From the NCBI GenBank assembly GCA_017303675.1, contig JAFLBX010000002.1:372001-436000 (forward strand): a stretch of DNA of 64,000 nucleotides, in the 5' to 3' direction. The stretch's first letter is position 1. Each line of letters starts with the position of its first letter. Position numbers and translations under genes: made by a program. The notes under the pieces are model-generated. The model was not told the origin of the DNA. It saw only the letters and a list, made by a program, of their open reading frames with translations, and ran no database searches. This DNA comes from Ignavibacteria bacterium. GTDB lineage: Bacteria; Bacteroidota; Ignavibacteria; Tepidaquicellales; OLB5. Of the stretch, positions 35,390 to 44,079 are shown in pieces.

Positions 35390-36220
35390 ATGGATACAAA
35401 AAAAGTAACAGTACTTATTATTGGCAATGATGATGAGGAAGTAAAATCGTTTGAGCTTAACAGGTCCCTTATTACAAATTACAAAAAATATCTTATCTAT
35501 GCAGGTTCTGCTTTACTGGCAGTGTTTGTTATTTTTATGACAATATTCGCTTATTCAGTTAAAGTTAGCCTTGATAAAAGCAGCCTTAACAGTCAGCTTA
35601 CCACTGTAAACGAAAAGCTTAATAAATATGACAGCCTTCAGCTTAGCGATAAGCTCAGCAGGATAGATAACAATCTTTCTATGATAGACGGATACCTGAA
35701 GGAAAGAGGGCTTCTGCAGACCGAAAATATTGGTGGTGTACCAAGCAGCCGCAGGGTAGAAACACAGTTCGATAAGATAAATTTTTACGAGAACCAGTCA
35801 GAGATATTTTACAGCACACTCAGGGAGCTTCCTTTGGGGTATCCCTACGGCGGCTACAGAAGCTCTGATTACGGTTACCGCAGGAACCCGTTCGGCGGGT
35901 TCAGCAGTGAGTTCCACTCCGGTGTTGATCTCAAAGGGCCAATGGGTGACCCCATTTACGCGACCGGTGACGGCATTGTTAACAGGTGTGACTGGTATAA
36001 TGGCTACGGTAATGCCGTTGTAATAGATCACGAAAGCGGTTTCCAGTCATTGTTCGGGCATTTATCACGTGTAAATGTTGTTCAGGGGCAGCAGGTTAAA
36101 GCCGGTGATGTCATCGGGTTTTTAGGCTCAACCGGCAGGTCAACAGGTCCGCATCTTCATTATGAGATCAGAAAAGACGGCAATGATATTAGTCCGGAAC
36201 CCTTTTTAAAAGTGTACTAA
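35390..36220 (+). CDS. Membrane-anchored M23 metallopeptidase
   Basis: A 276-residue peptidoglycan hydrolase candidate. A short cytoplasmic part, one membrane helix (about residues 34-58), a coiled-coil-like region, then the LytM/M23 domain with zinc ligands in FHSGVDLKGPMGDPIYATGD (His and Asp) and GPHLHYEIR. An intact active site predicts endopeptidase activity on cross-links. It is followed 70 bases later by a bactofilin gene; membrane M23 peptidases next to bactofilins control cell shape in other bacteria (Helicobacter, Hyphomonas), so the same is inferred here. Confidence 0.88.
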   Translation: MDTKKVTVLIIGNDDEEVKSFELNRSLITNYKKYLIYAGSALLAVFVIFMTIFAYSVKVSLDKSSLNSQLTTVNEKLNKYDSLQLSDKLSRIDNNLSMIDGYLKERGLLQTENIGGVPSSRRVETQFDKINFYENQSEIFYSTLRELPLGYPYGGYRSSDYGYRRNPFGGFSSEFHSGVDLKGPMGDPIYATGDGIVNRCDWYNGYGNAVVIDHESGFQSLFGHLSRVNVVQGQQVKAGDVIGFLGSTGRSTGPHLHYEIRKDGNDISPEPFLKVY

Positions 36221-36290
36221 AAAGGCATAACACCGATTATAAAAAAGATTTTTAATTAATAATTAATTATTCCTTCTAAAGGAGGTAAAA

Positions 36291-36761
36291 ATGTCGATGT
36301 TCGGAAGCAGAGATAAATCAAACAACCAGCAGGAATCAGTACCGGCAGTAAACAAATCAGCTTCATCAAAAGATATTAAAACGCTTATTGGCGAAGGCTG
36401 TAAAGTAGAAGGCAATTTCTTTATCCCCACAGCCACAAGGATAGACGGAGTAATTAAAGGTGACCTCACAGGCGATAGCGGTATAGTTATCGGTCACACC
36501 GGTAAAGTTATTGGTAGCGTTTGCGCATCTGAAGTTGTTATTTACGGCTCAGTTGAAGGCAATGTTGAAACCAACAGGCTTGAGCTGAAAAAAGGCTCTA
36601 AAATGAACGGTGATGTTACCGTAAATAACCTGGTTACAGAACAGGGCTGTATCTTTAACGGCAAATGTTCAATGAAAGATGAAACAAGCAATGTCACAGA
36701 GCTTGTTCCTGAACATAATGAATCAACCGGCAACGTAAAGATAAAATCTGTAATGAGCTAA
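36291..36761 (+). CDS. Bactofilin (polymer-forming cytoskeletal protein)
   Basis: A 156-residue protein whose middle ~100 residues form the right-handed beta-helix repeat of bactofilins: EGCKVEGNFFIPTATRIDG, VIKGDLTGDSGIVIGHTGKV, YGSVEGNVETNRLELKKGS. Both termini are polar and disordered. Bactofilins polymerise without nucleotide and localise cell-wall enzymes. A full Shine-Dalgarno (aaaggaggt) lies 5 bases before the ATG. A terminator follows. Confidence 0.92.
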   Translation: MSMFGSRDKSNNQQESVPAVNKSASSKDIKTLIGEGCKVEGNFFIPTATRIDGVIKGDLTGDSGIVIGHTGKVIGSVCASEVVIYGSVEGNVETNRLELKKGSKMNGDVTVNNLVTEQGCIFNGKCSMKDETSNVTELVPEHNESTGNVKIKSVMS

Positions 36762-36806
36762 ATTTCTGATTTTTCCTCTGATACAACCAATATTGTATTT
36801 TAAATT

Positions 36807-36842
36807 AACCGTCTTTGAAGTATCTTCGAAGACGGTTTTTTA
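36807..36842 (+). terminator. Intrinsic terminator after the bactofilin gene
   Basis: A 14-pair stem (aaccgtctttgaag with cttcgaagacggtt, including one T-G pair) with a TAT loop, followed by a T-run. Confidence 0.88.
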
Positions 36843-36869
36843 TTTATTAATTAATAGTGGAGCCTTAAA

Positions 36870-37934
36870 ATGAAAAACTTAATACTGCTTCTGTTATTTT
36901 TAACAGTAACTTTCTGCTACTCTCAAACGAATGAAGATGCTAAGAATTATGTTAAACAGGGGATAGATCTTGTTGATGCTGGTAAAATTGATGAAGGAAT
37001 TGCCCTGTATAAAAAAGCTCTGGAAATTGAGCCAAAGAACACCTTTTTTAATTATGAGCTTGCCTATGCTTATTACCTTCAGCAAAAATATGATAAAGTG
37101 ATAACTGTTTTGGAAAAAGTAAAAAATAACCCTGATACCTTTGACCAGGTTTTTGCTGTTCTTGGGAATGCTTACGATATTTCAGGTGATAGAGATAAAG
37201 CCCTTAAAACTTATAAAGCGGGTTTAAAAAAATTTCCCAATTCAGGTAAAATTTATCTCGAGCTTGGCGTTGTTTCGATGTCTGAAAAAGAATATGAAGA
37301 AGCATTGAAGTATTTTGAAAAGGGGATAAGAGCTGAGCCAACACATCCTTCAAATTATTACTGGGCATCAGTTTTTTATTCAGGAAGCGATGTACCCATG
37401 TGGGGTCTGATTTACGGTGAAATATTCCTGAATCTTGAACAAAACACAAAAAGAGCTGAAACCATCAGCAAAATGATGTATAAAGTTTACGGAGATAAAA
37501 TTTCCATTACCGATAGCGGAGGTAAAAAAAATGCTTCCATTAAGCTGAACAAATTCAATAACGGTAAAGGGTTTGACTCTGAATTTGAAATGAATGCAAT
37601 GCTTGCATCTTTTGGTTTGGTGCTTGATAGTACATTTACAGGTATGAACCTGAATGGAATAAATAAGTTCAGGATCAATTTTTTAGATATGTGGTTCTCA
37701 TCTGAAAAAACTAAAAATAACAGCAATGTACTCTTCGATTATCATAAAACTTTAAAGGATAAAGGGCTTTTTGAAGCTTATAATTATTATTTATTCGCAT
37801 ACGGTAATATTGATGAGTTTAATACATGGGCTGCGGAAAATAAAGATAAAGTAAAAGAATTTGATGACTGGTTCAGTAACTACGGTATCAATTTAACTAA
37901 AGAAAATGTTTTATACAGAAAGTTCGAAAAATGA
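36870..37934 (+). CDS. Exported tetratricopeptide-repeat protein
   Basis: A 354-residue protein with a signal peptide (MKNLILLLLFLTVTFCYSQ) and about four TPR units between residues 22 and 170 (for example GKIDEGIALYKKALEIEPKN and EEALKYFEKGIRAEPTHPS). The C-terminal half is not a repeat and is unassigned. TPRs mediate protein contacts. Its last 4 bases overlap the DinB gene start (ATGA), so it heads a three-gene coupled operon with DinB and DUF4260. Confidence 0.82.
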   Translation: MKNLILLLLFLTVTFCYSQTNEDAKNYVKQGIDLVDAGKIDEGIALYKKALEIEPKNTFFNYELAYAYYLQQKYDKVITVLEKVKNNPDTFDQVFAVLGNAYDISGDRDKALKTYKAGLKKFPNSGKIYLELGVVSMSEKEYEEALKYFEKGIRAEPTHPSNYYWASVFYSGSDVPMWGLIYGEIFLNLEQNTKRAETISKMMYKVYGDKISITDSGGKKNASIKLNKFNNGKGFDSEFEMNAMLASFGLVLDSTFTGMNLNGINKFRINFLDMWFSSEKTKNNSNVLFDYHKTLKDKGLFEAYNYYLFAYGNIDEFNTWAAENKDKVKEFDDWFSNYGINLTKENVLYRKFEK

Positions 37935-38449
37935 AAAATACAGAACTCCTGATATACATGCTGGAAGATATCCGCAGCGTAACGCTGCAGGGTGTTAAAG
38001 GTTTAACCAAAGAACAGTTATTTGCTGAGCCGCTGCCGGGTGAGTTCCCCATTGGCGCTTACTTAATGCATTTAGGTGAGTGTGATATAGGGTGGTATGA
38101 AACCTTAAGCGGCCAGAAGATACCCGATGATCTGAAAAAGCGCTGCTATTATTCAGCATGGTTTGATGTTCCCTCTGAAGATTTCAATCCGCCCGGGTCA
38201 CCCATCGAACCGGAAGAATATACAGCTGCAATTAGCGAAGTAAGGCAGATAGTATTAAATTACATCAGGAATATGAGTGATGAAGAGCTTGAAATAAAGA
38301 TAAAACGCAAACGCAGCGCAACTGTTGAAGTTGAGCTGTCTAAAAAATGGATAATTTACCACTTGATAGAACATGAAGCGCATACGAGGGGACAAATGTT
38401 CATGCTGATAAGAATGGCAGGTTTTAAACAAAAGGGTGAAAATAACTGA
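37931..38449 (+). CDS. DinB-family four-helix protein
   Basis: A 172-residue DinB/YfiT-like four-helix bundle. The metal-binding His residues are in AYLMHLGECDIGWYE and LIEHEAHTRGQM, at the positions expected for the DinB triad. These proteins often act as thiol-dependent S-transferases or remain uncharacterised. It overlaps the TPR gene by 4 bases and the DUF4260 gene by one base. It is more distant from the two DinB genes at 48079-49179. Confidence 0.82.
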   Translation: MKNTELLIYMLEDIRSVTLQGVKGLTKEQLFAEPLPGEFPIGAYLMHLGECDIGWYETLSGQKIPDDLKKRCYYSAWFDVPSEDFNPPGSPIEPEEYTAAISEVRQIVLNYIRNMSDEELEIKIKRKRSATVEVELSKKWIIYHLIEHEAHTRGQMFMLIRMAGFKQKGENN

Positions 38450-38802
38450 TGAAAAATATCATTAAGCTCGAAGAACTTGCTATGCTCTCTTTGGCAATTT
38501 ACCTGTTCACTTTGCTGAATATTCAATGGTGGCTGTTTGCTGCATTATTCTTTGCACCTGATCTTGGAATGCTTGGATATTTATTTAACTCACGTATTGG
38601 CGCTTTCACTTATAACTTGTTTCATCATAAAGGTATTGCAATAGCTGTGTATTTGGCAGGGATTTTCTTATCAAATGAATATTTCATGTTTGCCGGCGTG
38701 ATACTTTTTGCGCATTCAAGCTTTGATAGAATTCTTGGGTATGGATTAAAATACAGCGATAATTTTAAAAATACACATTTGGGGGTTATTGGCAAAAACT
38801 AA
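38449..38802 (+). CDS. DUF4260 small membrane protein
   Basis: A 117-residue protein with four hydrophobic segments, including FFAPDLGMLGYLFNSRIG and the conserved HHKGIA and AHSSFDRILGYGLKY, the hallmarks of DUF4260. Function unknown. It ends with FKNTHLGVIGK, also conserved. It shares its ATG with the DinB stop (TGATG). Confidence 0.85.
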   Translation: MKNIIKLEELAMLSLAIYLFTLLNIQWWLFAALFFAPDLGMLGYLFNSRIGAFTYNLFHHKGIAIAVYLAGIFLSNEYFMFAGVILFAHSSFDRILGYGLKYSDNFKNTHLGVIGKN

Positions 38803-38900
38803 ATTTTTCTTCAAAAACTGACCTAAATCATACCTTTTCATATCTTAATACAGGTATTTTTGTATAGTTGATAGATGTAAAAATTGACTAATAAAATACC

Positions 38901-38906
38901 GGAGGT
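38901..38906 (+). promoter_or_regulatory. Shine-Dalgarno site that decides the start of the synthetase gene
   Basis: GGAGGT at 38901-38906 touches the ATG at 38907 but is 6 bases from the ATG at 38913. Normal spacing supports the second ATG as the true start. Confidence 0.65.
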
Positions 38907-38912
38907 ATGGAA

Positions 38913-40631
38913 ATGTTTAACTTTATGCACAATATCAGCTCTTACGAAGATACTATTAAAAATTTTACATGGAAATCTGTAGAAGAAGAACTGGGCTATA
39001 AACCCGGTGATGTTATTAATATTGGTGAATATTGCACAGATAGAATTTGCCGTCTGGGGAAAGCGGATAAAACCGCACTGATCTGGCAGGACCATAAAGG
39101 AAATGTGAAGACCTGGACATTTGATGAAATGAGAATTGCTACAAATTCAATTGCCTGGTATTTTGAAAACATGGGTATTAAGCCCGGCGATAGAATTTGT
39201 TTGTTTATGGATAAGGTTCCCGAGCTTTACCTGGGCTTTTTAGCGGGACTTAAAATGGGCGCAATCGTTCAGCCGTTGTTTTCAGCCTTCGGTTCTGAAT
39301 CTTTAATTACAAGACTGGAAGATGCAAGGACAACCGCAATAATTACTCAGAAAAAACATCTGCCTAAGGTACGAAATATCTTAAAAGAAATGGATTATAT
39401 GAAATTTGTGATATTGGTAGATGAACGTGATGAATTACATTTAAAAGATAGAGAACACATTCTTGATATCGATAATATACCTAAGATAGATCATTTTAAG
39501 ATCTATCCTTCTACTGCAGAAACGCCCTCAGTTCTGCATTATACATCAGGCACAACAGGTCTGCCTAAAGGCGCACAGCATGTGCATTATTCAGTTATTT
39601 CTCAGTACATAACTACAAAATACTCCCTTGATCTGAAAGATGAAGATATTTACTGGTGCACCGCTGACCCCGGATGGGTTACAGGTACTTCATACGGAAT
39701 TATCGGACCTTGGTCAAACGGCGCAACTCAATGTGTACTTGATGCAGGCTTTACTGCAGACGGATGGTATTCTTTTATTGAAAAACATAAGGTCACAATT
39801 TGGTATTCTGCTCCCACAGCTATAAGGGCTCTGATGAAAGAAGGGGAGGAGCTGATCAAAAAACATGATCTTTCTTCATTAAGATATCTGGCAAGTATTG
39901 GTGAGCCTCTTAATGCAGAAGCGGTTTTATGGAGTGATAAGGTTTTCGGTATGAAATTCCACGATACGTACTGGCAAACTGAAACCGGAAGTATGGTTAT
40001 CAGCAACTATCCTTGTATGAAAGTAAAACCCGGCTCAATGGGTAAACCTTTCCCGGGTATGGAAGTTGGTTTGGTTGATATTAATACTCATGAATATTTT
40101 GATAAAAACGGAATTGTTGGGATAATAGCTGTAAAGCCCGGATGGCCGGCAATGTTTCGCGCATACTGGAACAATAAAGAAAAATATGACAGCAAATTTG
40201 TAAATGGCTGGTATTTATGCGGTGATAGGGCCTCGAAAGATGATGACGGATATTTCTGGTTTGTTGGCAGGGATGATGATGTAATAAATACCGCCGGGCA
40301 TCTTGTCGGGCCGTTTGAAATTGAATCAGCCCTGCTTGAGCATCCCGCAGTTGCAGAATCAGCTGCTGTTGGCAAGCCTGACCAGATCAACATGGAAGTT
40401 GTAAAAGCATTTATTGCCCTGAAGCCGGGAATAGAAGAAACCAAAATGCTTGAGCTTGAGATAATGAACTTTATACGCAAAAAGCTCTCGCCGCTTGCAA
40501 TGCCCCAGGAAGTTGAGTTCGTAAAATCCCTGCCTAAAACAAGAAGCGGCAAAATTATGCGCAGGGTTTTAAGAGCTAAGGAATGGGGAGAGGAAATAGG
40601 CGATATCTCAACTCTCGAAAATGATATGTAA
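38913..40631 (+). CDS. AMP-forming acyl/acetyl-CoA synthetase
   Basis: A 572-residue adenylate-forming enzyme closest in look to acetyl-CoA synthetase (AcsA type). It has the P-loop YTSGTTGLPKGAQHVH, the A5-type motif DTYWQTETGSMV, GRDDDVINTAGHLVGPFEIE and the C-terminal catalytic Lys in PKTRSGKIMRRVLR. The start chosen is ATG 38913 because of the Shine-Dalgarno spacing. Thirty bases downstream is a free-standing acyl carrier protein and then a KBL paralogue, suggesting it loads an acyl group for an alpha-oxoamine synthase (inference); ordinary acetate activation remains possible. Confidence 0.88.
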   Translation: MFNFMHNISSYEDTIKNFTWKSVEEELGYKPGDVINIGEYCTDRICRLGKADKTALIWQDHKGNVKTWTFDEMRIATNSIAWYFENMGIKPGDRICLFMDKVPELYLGFLAGLKMGAIVQPLFSAFGSESLITRLEDARTTAIITQKKHLPKVRNILKEMDYMKFVILVDERDELHLKDREHILDIDNIPKIDHFKIYPSTAETPSVLHYTSGTTGLPKGAQHVHYSVISQYITTKYSLDLKDEDIYWCTADPGWVTGTSYGIIGPWSNGATQCVLDAGFTADGWYSFIEKHKVTIWYSAPTAIRALMKEGEELIKKHDLSSLRYLASIGEPLNAEAVLWSDKVFGMKFHDTYWQTETGSMVISNYPCMKVKPGSMGKPFPGMEVGLVDINTHEYFDKNGIVGIIAVKPGWPAMFRAYWNNKEKYDSKFVNGWYLCGDRASKDDDGYFWFVGRDDDVINTAGHLVGPFEIESALLEHPAVAESAAVGKPDQINMEVVKAFIALKPGIEETKMLELEIMNFIRKKLSPLAMPQEVEFVKSLPKTRSGKIMRRVLRAKEWGEEIGDISTLENDM

Positions 40632-40660
40632 TTTTTAATTAAAATTTAAATAATATAATA

Positions 40661-40912
40661 ATGGAAAACGTAAAAGATATAGTTCTGGATTATGTGAAAA
40701 AAGAATACCTTGAAGATGGTGATGACAGGGTAATCAATTATGATACTGCTCTTATCACAGGCGGATTTGTAGATTCTTTTTCAATGGTTTCTCTGAAAGT
40801 GTTCCTTGAAACCAAATATAATATATCAATCCCTGATGATAAAGCAACACCTGAAGCTTTTGACAGTGTAAATAATATTGTCGAGCTTCTGAAAGCTTTC
40901 GGGGTTAATTAG
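40661..40912 (+). CDS. Free-standing acyl carrier protein
   Basis: An 83-residue, acidic ACP. The phosphopantetheine Ser lies in GGFVDSFSMVSLKVFLE (a DSF variant of the usual DSL), with a helix III ending FDSVNNIVELL. It lies between an acyl-CoA synthetase and a KBL-like synthase and differs from a fatty-acid-synthesis ACP, so a dedicated pathway is likely. The holo-ACP synthase gene is at 58113 but may serve other ACPs too. Confidence 0.86.
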   Translation: MENVKDIVLDYVKKEYLEDGDDRVINYDTALITGGFVDSFSMVSLKVFLETKYNISIPDDKATPEAFDSVNNIVELLKAFGVN

Positions 40913-40916
40913 TGAT

Positions 40917-40946
40917 TGTCATTCCTGCGAAAGCAGGAATCTTTAA
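40917..40946. repeat. Short palindromic repeat with GAAA loop
   Basis: attcctgc-gaaa-gcaggaat hairpin, with the tail ctttaa; identical core at 47566-47585 after the acyl-CoA dehydrogenase gene. Confidence 0.8.
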
Positions 40947-41051
40947 AGATAGAACATTAAACTTTAAATGTAATTTATCCTAATAAAATAAAAAAGCAAA
41001 ACTAGGAATTTGCAGTAATTTAGCTTTACAATAAAAGGAAGGTATAATAAA

Positions 41052-42299
41052 ATGTCATATCCGCAGGATATAAGAAATATATACGGATCCCAGCTTGAAG
41101 AGCTGAGAAAACAGGGGATATTCAAAGAAGAACGGGCTATATTTTCTCCGCAAAATGCTGATATAGCCGTTGAGTTCCCGATCGGTTCCTCTAAAAAAGA
41201 AGAGATCAATATGTGCGCAAATAACTACCTCGGACTTTCTTCACACCCCGAAGTTATAAAAGCTGCGCATGCAGGACTTGATTCAAGAGGATACGGAATG
41301 TCCTCAGTTCGTTTCATATGCGGCACGCAGGATATTCACAAAACACTTGAAGACCGCCTCACAGAATTTTTAGGTACCGAAGATACGATATTATTCCCCT
41401 CATGTATGGATGCCAATGCAGGAGTTTTTGAAGCTGTTCTTAACGAACAGGATGTAATGATAGCCGACAGGCTTGTTCATGCATCTATTGTTGACGGAAT
41501 GCGCCTCTGCAAAGCGCACCAGGATACCTATAAACACTCCGATATGGCGCACCTTGAAGATAAGCTTAAGCTGCACCAGGATAAACGGGTCAGGCTGATA
41601 ATCACAGACGGTTCATTCAGCATGGATGGAGATCTTGCTAAGCTTGATAAAATTGTTGAGCTTGCTGAAAAATACAATGCAATGGTATTTGTTGATGACA
41701 GCCATGCCAGCGGTTTTATCGGTAAGACAGGCAGGGGAACACATGAACACTGCGGCGTAGTCGGTAAAATTGATATCATTACAACTACTCTTGGCAAAGC
41801 TCTTGGAGGAGCATCCGGCGGTTGTGTATCAGGAAGAAAAGAAATAGTTGAAATGTGCCGCCAGAAGGCAAGGCCGTATCTTTTCAGCAACACCGTTGCC
41901 CCGGTAGTTGTATCCGGCGCGCTCGCTGTGCTTGATATTATCAGCAAAACAACCGAAAGGCGCGATAAGCTTGAACGTAATACTGCATTCTGGCGCAAAG
42001 GATTGACTGAAGCAGGATTGATAATTAAAGATGGTGAAACACCAATTGTACCTGTTATGCTCTTTAATGCGAAGCTTTCACAGGATTTCGCAAAGACATT
42101 GTATGATGACGGAATATACGCGGTCGGATTTTTCTTCCCTGTAGTGCCCAAAGGGCAGGCTAGGATACGCACGCAGCTTTCAGCCGCGCATGAAATGCAT
42201 CACCTCGAAAAAGCTCTTGCCGCATTTACAAATGCCGGCAAAAAGTTCGGCATTCTCGGCAAAACCAAACAGGAAATTATTGATATGTACGGCATGTAG
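41052..42299 (+). CDS. 2-amino-3-ketobutyrate CoA ligase paralogue (alpha-oxoamine synthase), copy 1
   Basis: A 415-residue PLP enzyme of the alpha-oxoamine synthase family. The PLP Lys is in TTTLGKALGGASGG, the Asp/His pair in VFVDDSHASGF and the Arg in GQARIRTQ. Relative to the neighbouring Kbl copy, the pocket region reads SCMDANAG in place of ACFDANGG, and LVHASIVDG in place of LNHASIIDG, so substrate use may differ. An about 10-residue C-terminal tail (KQEIIDMYGM) extends beyond the Kbl end. It follows the synthetase and ACP, so it may condense an ACP- or CoA-bound acyl group with an amino acid. Confidence 0.85.
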   Translation: MSYPQDIRNIYGSQLEELRKQGIFKEERAIFSPQNADIAVEFPIGSSKKEEINMCANNYLGLSSHPEVIKAAHAGLDSRGYGMSSVRFICGTQDIHKTLEDRLTEFLGTEDTILFPSCMDANAGVFEAVLNEQDVMIADRLVHASIVDGMRLCKAHQDTYKHSDMAHLEDKLKLHQDKRVRLIITDGSFSMDGDLAKLDKIVELAEKYNAMVFVDDSHASGFIGKTGRGTHEHCGVVGKIDIITTTLGKALGGASGGCVSGRKEIVEMCRQKARPYLFSNTVAPVVVSGALAVLDIISKTTERRDKLERNTAFWRKGLTEAGLIIKDGETPIVPVMLFNAKLSQDFAKTLYDDGIYAVGFFFPVVPKGQARIRTQLSAAHEMHHLEKALAAFTNAGKKFGILGKTKQEIIDMYGM

Positions 42300-42353
42300 A
42301 GTATAATTCAATCGTTCCCTTATGAATAAATAGTTAATTGAATGTTATAACCC

Positions 42354-42389
42354 GGCTCTCTATCTCCACGATAGGGAGCCATTTTTTTT
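42354..42389 (+). terminator. Intrinsic terminator after copy 1
   Basis: A 10-bp stem ggctctctat/atagggagcc (one G-T pair) with a 7-base loop and an 8-base T-run, 55 bases after the stop. Confidence 0.85.
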
Positions 42390-42487
42390 GCTTAGGTAGT
42401 TTCATTTCCACCACATTTTTTGGTATCACCAAATTCCCTTAAAATCTTTATCTTTGTGAAATTTATTAATCAATTTTAGCAATACAT

Positions 42488-43681
42488 ATGTCCAATTTTC
42501 TGGGTAAATTAAGGGTTGAGCTTGATAACATGAAGGTCGAAGGGCTCTACAAACATGAACGCGTTATTACTTCTGTTCAGGATGCAGTAATAAAGCTTGA
42601 TTCTGGCAAGGAAGTTATAAACTTCTGCGCTAATAATTACCTGGGACTCTCATCCCATCCAAAAGTTGTTGAAGCAGCCAAAAAAACTCTCGATACACAC
42701 GGTTTTGGTATGTCATCAGTACGCTTCATCTGCGGCACACAGGATATTCACAAAGAGCTTGAGCAGAAGATCGCGGATTTCCACGGTACCGAAGATACTA
42801 TTTTATACGCTGCATGCTTTGATGCCAACGGGGGAGTATTTGAGCCTATCCTTCACGATACCGATGTGATAATTTCTGATGAGCTTAACCATGCAAGTAT
42901 TATTGATGGTATCAGGCTGTGCAAAGCTACACGCCATCGTTATAAAAATAACGATATGGATGATCTCCGCCGCAAGCTGGATGAATCAAAGCGCGAAGGC
43001 GCAAGAAATATCATCATCGTAACTGATGGCGTTTTCAGTATGGATGGATACATTGCTAAACTCGATGAGATAGTTAAAATCGCAGAAGAATACGACTGCC
43101 TCACGATGGTTGATGAATGCCACGCTGCGGGATTTATGGGTAAGCACGGCAGGGGATCAACCGAATACTGCGGTGTTATGGGTAAGGTTGATATTATTAC
43201 AGGTACTCTTGGCAAAGCGCTTGGTGGAGCCATGGGCGGTTACACTACTGGCAGAAAAGAGATCATAGAAATGTTAAGGCAGCGTTCAAGGCCGTATTTA
43301 TTTTCAAACTCGCTTGCGCCTGCAATTGTAGGCGCCTCAATTGCAGTGTTTGACCTGCTATCTTCAACTACAGAGCTTCGCGACAGGCTTGAAGATAACA
43401 CAAAATATTTCCGCGCGGAAATGGGCAAACTTGGCTTTGATATCAAGGAAGGAACTCATCCCATCACACCCGTGATGCTTTATGATGCCAAGCTATCACA
43501 GGATTTCGCCGCAAAGCTGCTTGAAGAGGGTATTTATGTAATCGGATTCTATTACCCGGTAGTACCTAAGGGGCAGGCGCGTATCAGGGTTCAGGTCTCA
43601 GCAGCCCACACACGTGAGCATTTGAATAGGGCCATTGCAGCATTCGCAAAGGTTGGGAAAAATCTTGGGGTGTTGAAATAA
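42488..43681 (+). CDS. kbl: 2-amino-3-ketobutyrate CoA ligase (glycine C-acetyltransferase), copy 2
   Basis: A 397-residue enzyme very close to E. coli Kbl, condensing glycine with acetyl-CoA (threonine catabolism, with threonine dehydrogenase). The motifs INFCANNYLGLSSHP, FGMSSVRFICGTQD, TGTLGKALGGAMGG (PLP Lys) and GQARIRVQVSAAHT are all intact. It lies behind a terminator and a separate TATCTTTG box at 42449, so it is probably transcribed independently of copy 1. No threonine dehydrogenase gene is nearby. Confidence 0.93.
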   Translation: MSNFLGKLRVELDNMKVEGLYKHERVITSVQDAVIKLDSGKEVINFCANNYLGLSSHPKVVEAAKKTLDTHGFGMSSVRFICGTQDIHKELEQKIADFHGTEDTILYAACFDANGGVFEPILHDTDVIISDELNHASIIDGIRLCKATRHRYKNNDMDDLRRKLDESKREGARNIIIVTDGVFSMDGYIAKLDEIVKIAEEYDCLTMVDECHAAGFMGKHGRGSTEYCGVMGKVDIITGTLGKALGGAMGGYTTGRKEIIEMLRQRSRPYLFSNSLAPAIVGASIAVFDLLSSTTELRDRLEDNTKYFRAEMGKLGFDIKEGTHPITPVMLYDAKLSQDFAAKLLEEGIYVIGFYYPVVPKGQARIRVQVSAAHTREHLNRAIAAFAKVGKNLGVLK

Positions 43682-43736
43682 CGTATTACTTCCGTAGAAG
43701 TTGTATTATATATATTATTCAGATTTTGTCACCCTG

Positions 43737-43986
43737 AGCTTGTCGAAGGGCAGAATTAACCTATCCTCACCCTGAGTCCCGCAAAAATCGTGCGGGATAA
43801 ACTTTGTCGAAGGGTCCTCACCCTGAGCTTGTCGAAGGGTTAGTATCACGAGACTGCTTCGGCAAAAATCGCCTCGCAGAATATATACAAACAAAAGTTA
43901 TGTCGCCCTGAGCGCTGTGCCCGCGTTTGGCGTGGGAGTTGAAGGGCAGAATTAACCTATCCATACCTTGAGTTTGCCGTAGGATG
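43737..43986. repeat. Repeat cluster with internal insertions
   Basis: At least three copies of the caccctgagcttgtcgaaggg unit (43739, 43819 and broken copies around 43768 and 43910) plus an inverted gcgaggag-type unit (43849-43880). The copy at 43768 is interrupted by a hairpin tcccgca/tgcggga (43777-43797). The word gcaaaaatcg occurs inside two different units (43781 and 43862). Confidence 0.7.
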
Positions 43987-44079
43987 AAAATTTCCACTAT
44001 CTTTTTGCATTCAGTTAAAACTTATAAATACATATCTTTGTTTTATGAGTAAACAATTTATCAATAAAAAAAGAACTGA

